The notes beneath the pieces were generated by a model. It was not told the origin of the DNA and made no database searches. It saw nothing but the letters and a program-made list of their open reading frames with translations. Position numbers and translations under genes: made by a program. 64,000 nucleotides of DNA. It comes from DAOPYU01 sp942493245 (GTDB lineage Bacteria; Sumerlaeota; Sumerlaeia; UBA8349). The DNA lies in the NCBI GenBank assembly GCA_942493245.1, contig OW818685.1, forward strand, positions 5,022,001-5,086,000, written 5' to 3'. Shown piece by piece: positions 32,787 to 40,248 of this stretch (within the stretch, counting starts at the first letter, position 1; each line of letters opens with the position of its first letter).

Positions 32787-33170
32787 TTACTTGATGACAG
32801 CCTTGCCACCCAGCGCCTCAATCTTCTTCACGATTTCCTCGGCCTCGGCCTTGGAAACATCCTTCACGAGTTCGGAGGGCACTTTGTCCGCCACGTCCTT
32901 GGCTTCTTTCAAGCCCAGGCCCGGGTTGATCGCGCGCAGTTCTTTGATGACCTTGATCTTCTCAGCGCCGCAATCCGTCAACATGACCGTGAACTCGGTC
33001 TTCTCTTCGACGGCCTCAGCCGGAGCCGCAGACGCAGCCGCCGCGACGGCCACCGGGGCCGACGCCGACACGCCGTACTTCTCGCAGAAGGCTTCCACGA
33101 ACTCGTTGATCTGAAGCAGGGTCCAGCTGTCCACCGCTTCCAACACTTCTTGGGGGGTCAAATTCGCCAT
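32787..33170 (-). CDS. rplL: Large ribosomal subunit protein bL12 (L7/L12)
   Basis: This 127-residue protein has the standard bL12 layout. An N-terminal dimerisation helix (about 1-35) precedes an Ala/Pro/Val-rich flexible hinge (about 36-58) and the C-terminal domain EFTVMLTDCGAEKIKVIKELR...LGLKEAKDVADKVP, which recruits translational GTPases. AGAGGAG upstream of the ATG supports the start. It follows rplJ by 137 bases, as expected for the stalk operon in which L12 dimers bind L10. A cysteine in the C-terminal domain (TDCGAEK) sits where many species have Ala. Confidence 0.97.
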   Translation of the reverse strand: MANLTPQEVLEAVDSWTLLQINEFVEAFCEKYGVSASAPVAVAAAASAAPAEAVEEKTEFTVMLTDCGAEKIKVIKELRAINPGLGLKEAKDVADKVPSELVKDVSKAEAEEIVKKIEALGGKAVIK

Positions 33171-33307
33171 TGTTCTACACTCCTCTTTCTATCGGTCTGA
33201 AATCCTTGGATTTCAATCATATTCGGAGCCGTCTCAAGCGGCTTCCTCGATGCTGCTCGGCGCTCTCAGGAAACGCCGCGGCGCCCATGCCAGGGGGGAA
33301 CACGGCC

Positions 33308-33829
33308 TTACGCCTGCTCCAACTGGTCCATGCGCGCCTTCATGGCATAAACGATCTTCGACATCGCCTGATTCATGGCTGTCGCCAACTGACGCGCCGG
33401 AGCCTTCATCGTGCTGGCCATCAAACTCAGCAACTCTGTGCGGCTCGGCAACTTCGCCAACGAGTCCACTTTTGCCGCGTCGATCCGCTTTTTATCAAGC
33501 AGACCGCCCAGCACCTGCAGTTTGTCCACATCCTTGGCGTACTTGGAACAGACCTTGGCTGGCCCGGTCGGTTCGCCAAAGCCAAAGACGACCGCCGTCG
33601 GACCTGCCAACAGATCGTCCATGGCTTCGCACCCGGACTCCTGCAACGCACGCTGCGTCAAACGGTTCTTGACGACCTTCAACTCGCCGCCCACTTCGCG
33701 CAGCTGCTTGCGCAACTCGCTCAACTGAGCCACGGTCAGGCCTTGGTACTTCACCAGCACCACCGCCTGCGAGCGTTCGAGGCGGTCCACCGTTTCCCGT
33801 ACTGTTTCGATTTTTGCCTGCTGTACCAT
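33308..33829 (-). CDS. rplJ: Large ribosomal subunit protein uL10
   Basis: This 173-residue uL10 is the base of the ribosomal stalk, binding 23S rRNA and L12 dimers. The N-terminal rRNA-binding domain reads VVLVKYQGLTVAQLSELRKQLR...LKVVKNRLTQRAL, and the C-terminal helix binds L12. AAGGAGGG upstream gives a strong ribosome binding site. In bacteria the L10-L12 complex represses its own mRNA by binding a leader. A matching leader structure lies upstream at 34113-34240, separated by about 280 bases with further GC hairpins. Confidence 0.97.
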   Translation of the reverse strand: MVQQAKIETVRETVDRLERSQAVVLVKYQGLTVAQLSELRKQLREVGGELKVVKNRLTQRALQESGCEAMDDLLAGPTAVVFGFGEPTGPAKVCSKYAKDVDKLQVLGGLLDKKRIDAAKVDSLAKLPSRTELLSLMASTMKAPARQLATAMNQAMSKIVYAMKARMDQLEQA

Positions 33830-34330
33830 TTGCGGGGATCCCTCCTTTCCATCTCGACGCGATCTATTAGACCGTCAAACGGCTGTCCTCGCACCTGGCC
33901 CCGTACCCCCCCGGAAAAGGGGGCCGGGCCATGCGCCAGACAGTTGCCTGTCGGTCCGGAAGACCGCGCCACAGGAAAGGCGGGAAAAAGATCAGGAAAG
34001 CGACCGGTTGCGGCCCGAAAATGCGGACCTGGCCCCCAGCCCCTGCGATCTCTCCGACCTCCGCTGTCGGCGGCAGCGTTCCTCTGCTTCTCAGAGGCCC
34101 TGCGCGCCTGCGCGGATTCCGTCTCGGTAGGCGTTCCAAACCGCCCGGAACATTATCGCGTCTCCGCCAGCACTCCCTCGCGCCAACCTCCCGCGCGAGA
34201 CACCCGGCGTCCCAAGACGAGACCTACGGTCTTAGACGTTCGAGATCATGATAATACGCCGCTTCATGCGGCGATAACTACGCAACTTCGTTCTCCCTGG
34301 CAAGAGGTATTGCGCCCCCCGCCAAACTTC
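33830..34330 (-). other. rplA-rplJ intergenic region
   Basis: This 501-base gap within the operon has no supported gene. It contains the L10 leader (34113-34240) and, closer to rplJ, GC-rich hairpins including GGCCCCCTTTTCCGGGGGG near 33905-33927, which could act as an attenuator. It may also contain an internal promoter that I could not identify. Confidence 0.6.
34113..34240 (-). promoter_or_regulatory. L10 ribosomal-protein leader (autoregulatory RNA)
   Basis: On the minus strand the element opens with CTAAGACCGTAGGTCTCG and closes with CGCCTACCGAGACGGAA. GTAGG pairs with CCTAC, and the flanking AAGACC and GAGACGG bases resemble the kink-turn region of the known L10 leader (E. coli-type AAGACCGTAGGT...CCTACGCAGACGG). 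The position upstream of rplJ fits. The stretch between the arms is long and contains its own hairpin (CTCGCGC with GCGCGAG). Confidence 0.8.
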
Positions 34331-35020
34331 TTACCGTACACTCTCGTATTCGACCTTGACCCCAGGACCCATCGTACTGGCGATCGTGATCGAACGCATA
34401 TAGACACCCTTGACTGCGGCCGGACGCGCCTTGAGCACCGCATCCACATACGCCCGCAGATTCTCTTCCAGCTGCTCCGCCGTGAACGCCATCTTGCCCA
34501 CCGCCGCGTGGATGATCGCCGTGCGGTCCACCCGGTACTCCACCTGACCGGCCTTGAGGGCCGCGACGGCCTTGGCCACGTCGAACGTCACCGTGCCCGT
34601 CTTCGGGTTCGGCATCAGGCCGCGCGGGCCGAGCACCTTACCGAGTTTCCCGACTTCGCGCATCATGTCGGGCGTCGAAATCACCGCGTCGAAATCCAGC
34701 CAGCCCCCCTTGACCTTCTCGGCCAACTCGTTGCCGCCCACGAAATCCGCTCCCGCCGCGCGGGCCGCCGACTCGTTCTCGCCCTGCGCAAACACCAGCA
34801 CCCGCACTTCCTTACCCGTGCCGTGGGGCAAGCCAACCGTGCCACGCACCTGCTGGTCGGCGTTGCGCGGATCCACCCCCAGGCGGATATGCACTTCGAG
34901 CGATTCGTTGAACTTCGCGTACTTGAGCGACTGGGTCAAAGCGACCGCCTCGCTCACCGCGTACTTCTTCTGGACGTCCAGCCCTTCGACTGCCTTGCGG
35001 TACTTCTTACCGTGCTTCAT
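34331..35020 (-). CDS. rplA: Large ribosomal subunit protein uL1
   Basis: This 229-residue uL1 binds 23S rRNA at the L1 stalk and in many bacteria represses the L11-L1 mRNA. It begins MKHGKKYRKAVEGLDVQKKY and carries the signature VRGTVGLPHGTGKEVRVLVFAQGE and PRGLMPNPKTGTVTFDVAKAV. AGGAGG five bases before the ATG supports the start. It lies 184 bases after rplK in the normal order. Length and motifs are complete. Confidence 0.97.
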   Translation of the reverse strand: MKHGKKYRKAVEGLDVQKKYAVSEAVALTQSLKYAKFNESLEVHIRLGVDPRNADQQVRGTVGLPHGTGKEVRVLVFAQGENESAARAAGADFVGGNELAEKVKGGWLDFDAVISTPDMMREVGKLGKVLGPRGLMPNPKTGTVTFDVAKAVAALKAGQVEYRVDRTAIIHAAVGKMAFTAEQLEENLRAYVDAVLKARPAAVKGVYMRSITIASTMGPGVKVEYESVR

Positions 35021-35204
35021 GAAAGCCTCCTGTGGTTCAGACGGCCACGCGCCGTATCCTCAATCGAGGAACACGGGCGCGGTCTCCCACCTCTATCTGA
35101 TTGACCCCGGGTCTGCGAGCGGCCTGTCGGCCCAGCCCCGAAACCCGCGGATAACTGCCGCGAACACAATGACAGACGCCGCCTTTCGGCGGCGGCGTCA
35201 AAAC

Positions 35205-35633
35205 TCAGCCCTCGATGACCAACCCCATGCTGCGGGCCGTGCCGGCGATAATCTTCATCGCCGCCTCGATATCGTTGGCATTCAAGTCGGGCATTTTCAA
35301 CTCGGCGATCTCCCGCACCTGGGCGCTGGTGATTTTGCCCACCTTGTCCGAGTGCGGCTTGGCCGAGCCCTTGGGCAACTTCGCCGTACGGATCAGCAGA
35401 ACCGACGCCGGGGGCGTCTTCGTGATGAACGTGAAGGTACGGTCCGCATACACCGTGATTTCCACCGGCGTGGTGATGCCCGGCGTGTGTTCCTTCGTCT
35501 TGGCGTTGAAGGACTTACAGAAATCCATGATATTGACGCCATGCTGACCCAGTGCCGGGCCTACGGGCGGGGCCGGATTGGCCTGGCCGGCCGGCACGTG
35601 CAATTTGACTTTTGCGATCACTTTCTTTGCCAT
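35205..35633 (-). CDS. rplK: Large ribosomal subunit protein uL11
   Basis: This 142-residue uL11 forms the base of the GTPase-associated centre with 23S rRNA. The N-terminal PAGQANPAPPVGPALGQHGVNIMDFCKSFNAKT is characteristic, with the proline-rich substrate region recognised by PrmA. The C-terminal rRNA-binding domain ends with AGTARSMGLVIEG. GGGGAG lies upstream of the ATG. It follows nusG by 91 bases and precedes rplA. Confidence 0.97.
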   Translation of the reverse strand: MAKKVIAKVKLHVPAGQANPAPPVGPALGQHGVNIMDFCKSFNAKTKEHTPGITTPVEITVYADRTFTFITKTPPASVLLIRTAKLPKGSAKPHSDKVGKITSAQVREIAELKMPDLNANDIEAAMKIIAGTARSMGLVIEG

Positions 35634-35724
35634 CGGTGGTTAACTCCCCAAGTCGGTCCCGACTTCTATAGGTTGACGCTTCTGGCCGCATATCTCCGGA
35701 AATCTGCCTGGAACCCCCGACAGA

Positions 35725-36255
35725 TCACACCCCTTCGACCTGCAGCACCCCCAATTCCACAGCCGTGGGACGGCCGAAAATAGACACCATCACCTTCAAC
35801 CGGCTTCGCTCCGTGTCAATCTCCTCCACCGAGCCGGTGAAGTTTGCAAAGGGTCCCTCGATCACCTTGACCTGATCGCCCTTCTGAATCCGGATCTTCG
35901 CCTTCGGCTTTTCCGCTTTCTCTTCCGAGACGTGCAGGAGGTTGTCCACCTCGCTCTGACTCAGCGGAATCGGCCGATTGCCATCCCCAACAAAACCCGA
36001 CACGCCATTGATCTTCTTGACCATCTCGAAGACCTTGTCGTCCGGGTTGATATGCACCAGCACATAGCCGGGCATCAAGTTGCGCATGCGGGTGCGTTTC
36101 TTGCCCCCCCGCACTTCCATGTATGTCTCCTGCGGAATAATGACCTCCGCCACCTCGTCGCGGAAACCCTCCACAGCTACCAGATGCTCGATACTGGCCT
36201 TGACCTTTTGCTCAAAACCCGAGTAGGTGTGAACGGCATACCACTCCTTGGCCAT
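35725..36255 (-). CDS. nusG: Transcription termination/antitermination factor NusG
   Basis: This 176-residue NusG has the NGN domain (about 1-115, EWYAVHTYSGFEQKV, RNLMPGYVLVHI), which binds the beta' clamp, and a C-terminal KOW domain (about 125-176, KGDQVKVIEGPFANFTGSVEEID), which contacts Rho or S10. AAGGAG eight bases before the ATG lies inside the end of secE, and the two genes are separated by three bases. This indicates tight coupling in the secE-nusG-rplKA-rplJL-rpoBC operon. Confidence 0.98.
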   Translation of the reverse strand: MAKEWYAVHTYSGFEQKVKASIEHLVAVEGFRDEVAEVIIPQETYMEVRGGKKRTRMRNLMPGYVLVHINPDDKVFEMVKKINGVSGFVGDGNRPIPLSQSEVDNLLHVSEEKAEKPKAKIRIQKGDQVKVIEGPFANFTGSVEEIDTERSRLKVMVSIFGRPTAVELGVLQVEGV

Positions 36256-36258
36256 GGC

Positions 36259-36537
36259 CTACGCTCCTTTTCCCAAGGAAAGCAACTTATGCATGGAGAA
36301 ACCCAAGACCTGGTCGGCCACCACGATAAGCGCCGTCACGATCACAACCGCCACAATCACAATGATCGTCGAACCGATCACGTCATTGCGCGCCGGCCAC
36401 GTGACCTTCTGCATTTCCACCTGGATTTCCTGATACGATTTCTGCAGCCACAGACCCAGCAACCGCACTTTCTGCCAGTACACGACAGCCAGAATCACCA
36501 GCAATGCAAGAAGGGAATAGAAAAAGTACTGGAACAT
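36259..36537 (-). CDS. secE: Preprotein translocase subunit SecE
   Basis: This 92-residue SecE has one hydrophobic segment at residues about 4-21, an amphipathic surface helix with the family motif EMQKVTWPARNDVIGSTIIV, and the conserved C-terminal membrane helix (about 58-78). It is a subunit of SecYEG, where it clamps SecY. Most bacteria have a single-TM SecE, and the extra N-terminal TM resembles the longer type. It lies directly after tRNA-Trp and before nusG, the usual arrangement. The rpmG and tuf genes often found just upstream are absent. Confidence 0.95.
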   Translation of the reverse strand: MFQYFFYSLLALLVILAVVYWQKVRLLGLWLQKSYQEIQVEMQKVTWPARNDVIGSTIIVIVAVVIVTALIVVADQVLGFSMHKLLSLGKGA

Positions 36538-36575
36538 CGCGCCTATCCTATCCTGGACTCAAACTTCCGTTGAAA

Positions 36576-36651
36576 TGGCAGGCCAGGAGGGGCTTGAACC
36601 CCCAACCCCCGGTTTTGGAGACCGGTGCTCTACCAATTGAGCTACTGGCCT
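36576..36651 (-). tRNA. tRNA-Trp (anticodon CCA)
   Basis: Read on the minus strand, this is a complete cloverleaf: acceptor AGGCCAG with CTGGCCT, a D-arm GCTCAATTGGTAGAGC, an anticodon stem CCGGT/ACCGG with loop CTCCAAA (anticodon CCA at 36618-36616), and a T-arm with GGTTCAAGCC. Discriminator G is followed by an encoded CCA (36578-36576). It leads the secE-nusG operon, as in many bacteria. Confidence 0.97.
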
Positions 36652-37208
36652 GCAAGAAACACCCGAACCGACCTTCCCCACCCCTCCAGAGGCCGATCCA
36701 CCCATTTGTCACCTGCGGACTCGACGCCAAAGACCCCTGAAACGAACTTTTCCCGTTCGCGTCAGAGGAACTCTCAAACGCTCGCTTGACAACCTCGCCG
36801 CAACCCGCTTCGCTCTGCATCCGGAAAAGACCCCGTTTCGAGCCAAAACGGTATGACAAGAAGTGATATGACCAAAGAAGAGGCTCCCTGTCAACCATTA
36901 TTTTGGAAAAATTCCGGCCCCGCGCCGCCGCCCCTCTAACCCCCCCCTTGTCAAGTCTCTACAAACACCAACGGGCCGCCCTCCGTCTCTACCCCCCCGA
37001 CCCGCCCGGCCCCGGTCCCCGCAGGAATGCGCAAATCCACTGCCGGGAAACTCGACCCCGTCCCCCCCCCCGGCAGACCCGTCAGAAACTCTTTCTCCCG
37101 CTGATTCTTCTTGCAACAGCCCCCTCATATCCCCATGATAGGTACCGATCGGGGAAACCCGAACGGCATTTCCACGCGACACACATCCTCCACGATGGAG
37201 AATAGACC
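36652..37208. other. Divergent intergenic region (tRNA-Trp operon / lipoprotein gene)
   Basis: These 557 bases separate the minus-strand tRNA-secE operon from the plus-strand lipoprotein gene. A candidate operon promoter lies at 36866-36894 on the minus strand. C-rich runs dominate 36935-37075. No gene is supported. Confidence 0.5.
36866..36894 (-). promoter_or_regulatory. Candidate sigma70-type promoter for tRNA-Trp/secE operon
   Basis: A perfect TTGACA (-35, 36894-36889) is followed after 17 bases by TCATAT (36871-36866), a weak -10. It points toward tRNA-Trp about 215 bases downstream. The -35 match is good, but the -10 match is only three of six. Confidence 0.4.
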
Positions 37209-37631
37209 ATGCCCTTCTCCCGGCTCTGCGCTCTGGTCCTTGCCTCCGGTCTTCTCTTTCTTGCCTCCGGTTGCGCCAGTCTCACCCGCACCCGCCAGAT
37301 TGAGCAGGAATCGCGCGCCGGACGCTTGCAGTTCCTCGATACGGTTCAAAGCGCCTACTTCCTTCTGGGGGACGAGTACTACCGTCTGGCCCTCGCCGCC
37401 GAAGACCTCGGCAAGAAGGATCTGGCCAAAGAGTACGCCGCCAAGGCCAACCTCTATCTCCTTTTTTCGAAAAACGTCAAACGCGAGGCCGAGCAGATGC
37501 GCGCCTCGATGCAAACACCCAATCCGGCCAGCGCCGGAACAACTGGCGCCCCCCCGCCCCTCGAGATGCTGCCCGATCCGGCGGCCGGCGGCCAGAACAT
37601 TGCGCCATCTCCCGGGAAAGCCGGTTTCTGA
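37209..37631 (+). CDS. Small lipoprotein of unknown function
   Basis: This 140-residue protein has a lipoprotein signal (hydrophobic run ending LFLASGC, lipid Cys at residue 22). The mature part starts with a helical region (about 30-105, rich in Ala, Glu, Lys and Leu, for example EYYRLALAAEDLGKKDLAKEYAAKANLY, which reads like a single TPR-type helical hairpin) and ends in a Pro/Gly/Ala-rich tail. GGAG eight bases upstream of the ATG supports the start. I recognise no family. It lies 34 bases before the zinc-ribbon gene, so the two are probably co-transcribed. Confidence 0.8.
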   Translation: MPFSRLCALVLASGLLFLASGCASLTRTRQIEQESRAGRLQFLDTVQSAYFLLGDEYYRLALAAEDLGKKDLAKEYAAKANLYLLFSKNVKREAEQMRASMQTPNPASAGTTGAPPPLEMLPDPAAGGQNIAPSPGKAGF

Positions 37632-37665
37632 CCCACCGGCCTCGACACCGAGCGCGGAGGCTTCC

Positions 37666-37929
37666 ATGCCGGACCCCCTGTGTCAACTCGCCCAAGACTA
37701 TGCTTGCCCGAAATGCCGCGGGCGTCAGGCTCACGCGCGTGAAATCGAGCTGCCCAAACAGACCGGCCTGCTCAACCTGCTGCCCAGCAAAGACAACCGT
37801 TACATCGAAGTCACCTGTACCCTGTGCGGCTACACGGAATTCTACAACCGCGCCGTGTACCTGAAATCCTGCGCGGTCGCCGAGAGCCGCGAAAAAATCC
37901 CCCTGCCGGAAAACGCCAAGGGGGGGTGA
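37666..37929 (+). CDS. Small zinc-ribbon protein (DUF2082-like)
   Basis: This 87-residue protein has two CxxC knuckles (CPKC near residue 14 and CTLC near 47, the latter within EVTCTLCGYTEFY). This spacing and the CGYTEFY ending match the small nucleic-acid-binding Zn-ribbon proteins of the DUF2082 type, whose exact function is not established. GGAGG five bases before the ATG at 37666 decides the start. The same frame is open much further upstream, but that part overlaps the lipoprotein gene out of frame and is not credible. It is probably co-transcribed with the preceding lipoprotein. Confidence 0.8.
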   Translation: MPDPLCQLAQDYACPKCRGRQAHAREIELPKQTGLLNLLPSKDNRYIEVTCTLCGYTEFYNRAVYLKSCAVAESREKIPLPENAKGG

Positions 37930-38190
37930 GATAGAAATGACAAATTGAGGCGCGAGAAGCCCGAAATTGCAGGCGTTATTCGTGTTACTATCTTAAGGAC
38001 TCTATGTAAGCGGCATACCTTTGAAGGTTGAGGAATATGCCCCAGAGGGGCAACAATTGATTGCGGCTTGTTGCTTCTGTTTCTTTCGTGTGTGGCCGGT
38101 TTGGAAATTCCGGCGCGGTGTCTCCAGTCTTTAGCGCGTATCTCTCGCATCCTGGATGCGATCTTTTTATTTGAAAGGAGAAAAATCCCC

Positions 38191-39423
38191 ATGAACAAGC
38201 GGATGCGAAGGCTCCTGGCGAGTCTCGCCCTTCTGCTCGCAGTCACCTCAGGCGCCCAGGGGGCATTCAAGGCCGAACCGATCGGGCCGGAAATGGGGAA
38301 CACGCTCGCGACCTCGTTCGCCCAGCGGTTCTGCCCCTACCGTCCCGACCTGAAGGCGGACAAACTCCCCGAAGGCGCCAGGGACGTCAAACTCGGACGG
38401 GTCGTGCTCGACTGTGTCAACCCGATCCAGTTTGCCGCCTGGTCCTCGACTGGCGACGCAGCAAAACTCGACACCCTGGTTTTCGACCTCAACGGCGACA
38501 AGGACTTCACCAACGATCCGAAGCACTCGGTGCCCGCCGGTTCGAACGAAAATCCGTTTTCGCAACCCGGCAAGGAAATCGAAATCCAACAGCCCAAAGG
38601 CCCGGCGGTCAAAATCGAAGCCTCCCTCACCCCCAGTTTCGCGCTGTTCAAAAACAACCTGTGTCTCAAGGGACAGTTGGAACTCGAGGGAAAGAAGATG
38701 AACGCGGCGATTTTCTCGACGAGCGACGAAGGTCTGGGGGCGGCTGACAATCAGGTTGCCATCCTGCTGCTCGACACCAACAGCGACGGCAAGTTCGACG
38801 ACAACACCCGCACCGCCATGGGCAAGGAAATCTTTTACCTGACGTCCGGCGCCAACATCCTCGGGAAACTCTACGACTACCAGTTCGACAAAGAAAAACT
38901 CGACCTTCAGATGACCCCTTACACCGGTCCCCAGGGCAAACTCGACCTGAAACTCGATCTGCCCGCCAAGGTCAAGGCGTGGAATCTCTCCGGCTACCTC
39001 CTCGACGAAAAACAGGGGGGGAACCCCCAGATGTTCGCCGGAGCGGACAACATGTTCCCGCTCCCCGTAAAGACCGGCAACTTCCGCCTGCCCAGCGGCG
39101 CTTTGGCGATGGAGATGGAAAACGGGAAAAACATCCTCCTGGAGTTCACGACCGACGAACCGCTGAAGATCGAAAAAGACGCGACGGTCACGCTCCCGGT
39201 CGGGAAACACAAACCGCTCGAGGTCACCCTGAAACAGGCCAACAACACCCTCTCGGTCGGACGGGTCTTCAAGGGCGAGAACGGCATCGAGTACGGACGC
39301 GTCCAGACGATCTCGGACAAACCGGACGCGAAGGAACTCGAGACGCTGCCCAACGGCGGCAAGGTCGTGATCCAGGACGCCACGGGCAAGCAGATCGGTG
39401 AAGGCTCGCTGGAGTATGGCTGA
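38191..39423 (+). CDS. Secreted protein of unknown family, ends at an in-frame TGA (possible selenoprotein N-part)
   Basis: This 410-residue product has a Sec signal (RLLASLALLLAVTSGAQG). AAAGGAG upstream of the ATG fixes the start at 38191. Two calcium-loop-like stretches occur (FDLNGDKDFTND and LLDTNSDGKFDD), as in EF-hand or dockerin-type loops, and the rest looks beta-rich. The frame ends at TGA 39421-39423, in the middle of what reads as an Ig-like domain (VVIQDATGKQIGEGSLEYG). The next codons, in the same frame, continue GGSCEYAWRIP into the 39463-39987 ORF. A strong hairpin begins just after the TGA. The gene is either a split or nonsense-mutated gene, or a selenoprotein of 598 residues ending at 39987. 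I favour the latter, with moderate confidence. Confidence 0.8.
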   Translation: MNKRMRRLLASLALLLAVTSGAQGAFKAEPIGPEMGNTLATSFAQRFCPYRPDLKADKLPEGARDVKLGRVVLDCVNPIQFAAWSSTGDAAKLDTLVFDLNGDKDFTNDPKHSVPAGSNENPFSQPGKEIEIQQPKGPAVKIEASLTPSFALFKNNLCLKGQLELEGKKMNAAIFSTSDEGLGAADNQVAILLLDTNSDGKFDDNTRTAMGKEIFYLTSGANILGKLYDYQFDKEKLDLQMTPYTGPQGKLDLKLDLPAKVKAWNLSGYLLDEKQGGNPQMFAGADNMFPLPVKTGNFRLPSGALAMEMENGKNILLEFTTDEPLKIEKDATVTLPVGKHKPLEVTLKQANNTLSVGRVFKGENGIEYGRVQTISDKPDAKELETLPNGGKVVIQDATGKQIGEGSLEYG

Positions 39424-39463
39424 GGCGGTTCCTGCGAATACGCGTGGCGTATTCCCCAAACCG
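39421..39463 (+). promoter_or_regulatory. TGA codon with adjacent SECIS-like hairpin
   Basis: TGA is at 39421-39423. A perfect 8-bp stem (39436-39443 with 39447-39454) has a GTG loop at 39444-39446. A lower stem CGGTT/AACCG (39426-39430 with 39459-39463) is separated from it by a small internal loop. The apical loop begins 20 bases after the TGA and has G first, within the published bacterial SECIS geometry. Function is not proven. Confidence 0.5.
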
Positions 39464-39987
39464 TGAAAAAAGGCGACAAAGTCAAGGCCATCATCACCTG
39501 GGAGACCGACCTTTTCGGCAAACTTCAGGCCGAGAAGGAAATCGCCCTCGAAGACACCACCCCCGACCCCAACCAGCCCGCCAACGGCATGCCCGCGTCC
39601 CAGATGGACGTCTCCATGCCGGCCTCCCCATCGGAGTCCGTGGACCCAAAGTCCGCCGAAGCGTTCCAAACAGGCATCAAGGCCACCGACCGTGATTTCA
39701 AAATCATCCGGACCGCTCTCGAGACCTATTTCATCGACAAACAGAAATACCCCGAGAAACTCGACGACCTGTTGAAACCCGTCGCGTACCTCCGCGCCAT
39801 CCCGACGGACCCCTTGTCACCCGACAAGAGCGCGTACCACTATCGCGCCGAGAAAGAGGGCGGGTACACGATCTGGAGCGTCGGTCCAGACCAGAAAGAC
39901 GACAACGCCCAACTCAAACTCGACGACGCGAGCGACGCGCAGTCGAAAGGGGACCTCGTTTTCTCGGAACCCGGAAAGAAAAAGTGA
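39463..39987 (+). CDS. In-frame continuation with GspG-like C-terminal domain
   Basis: As a separate ORF this would start at GTG 39463 (174 aa), but there is no purine-rich binding site and no signal peptide. It lies in the same frame as the preceding gene, 13 codons past its TGA. The first 35 residues (KKGDKVKAIITWETDLFGKL) look like the second half of an Ig-like sandwich. After a Pro/Ser linker, residues about 70-174 resemble the extracellular part of GspG-type pseudopilins (ALETYFIDKQKYPEKLDDLL, AYLRAIPTDPLSP, YTIWSVGPDQKDD) without the prepilin N-terminus. A terminator follows at 40049. It is best read as the C-terminal part of one protein starting at 38191. Confidence 0.65.
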   Translation: MKKGDKVKAIITWETDLFGKLQAEKEIALEDTTPDPNQPANGMPASQMDVSMPASPSESVDPKSAEAFQTGIKATDRDFKIIRTALETYFIDKQKYPEKLDDLLKPVAYLRAIPTDPLSPDKSAYHYRAEKEGGYTIWSVGPDQKDDNAQLKLDDASDAQSKGDLVFSEPGKKK

Positions 39988-40048
39988 CCGGCTTGCGGGA
40001 TAAGCCGTGAAGAAGTCCGGTTGCGGTCTCCCGGCACATCACAACCAG

Positions 40049-40089
40049 GGGGCGAAGCGCTTGTGACAAGGCTTCGCCCCTTTTCTTTT
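40049..40089 (+). terminator. Intrinsic terminator
   Basis: A perfect 10-bp stem GGGGCGAAGC (40049-40058) / GCTTCGCCCC (40071-40080) is followed directly by TTTTCTTTT. It ends the transcript of the possible selenoprotein gene. Confidence 0.85.
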
Positions 40090-40228
40090 CCCGCCTCCCC
40101 CAACTACAATTTGGGAAAGCGCGGCTGAGCCTGGAAACCGCAGTTGAAACAAAGAAACAGGTCTTGACGCCTTTTAAGGCGGGGAGAAAATGTGCGAATC
40201 CGCTCTCCCTTTGGGTGCGTTTTCTTCG

Positions 40229-40248
40229 CGCCGATCAGGAGATCGGCG
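40229..40248. repeat. CGCCAATC hairpin family copy (CGCCGATC variant)
   Basis: The arms CGCCGATC and GATCGGCG around AGGA carry a compensatory A-to-G / T-to-C change relative to the other copies, so the pairing is conserved while the sequence varies. Confidence 0.75.

Noticed and set aside
39421..39423. Genome-wide recoding of TGA as Gly or Trp
   Set aside because: Many other genes in the window end at TGA with proper terminators or overlapping starts (for example the FGE-like genes, nadB and LacI), so TGA is a normal stop here. Only local recoding is plausible.
38248..39669. A 473-codon minus-strand frame across the possible selenoprotein gene, including its TGA
   Set aside because: No signal peptide, no ribosome binding site and shadow-type composition. 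The plus strand has the signal peptide, binding site and terminator.
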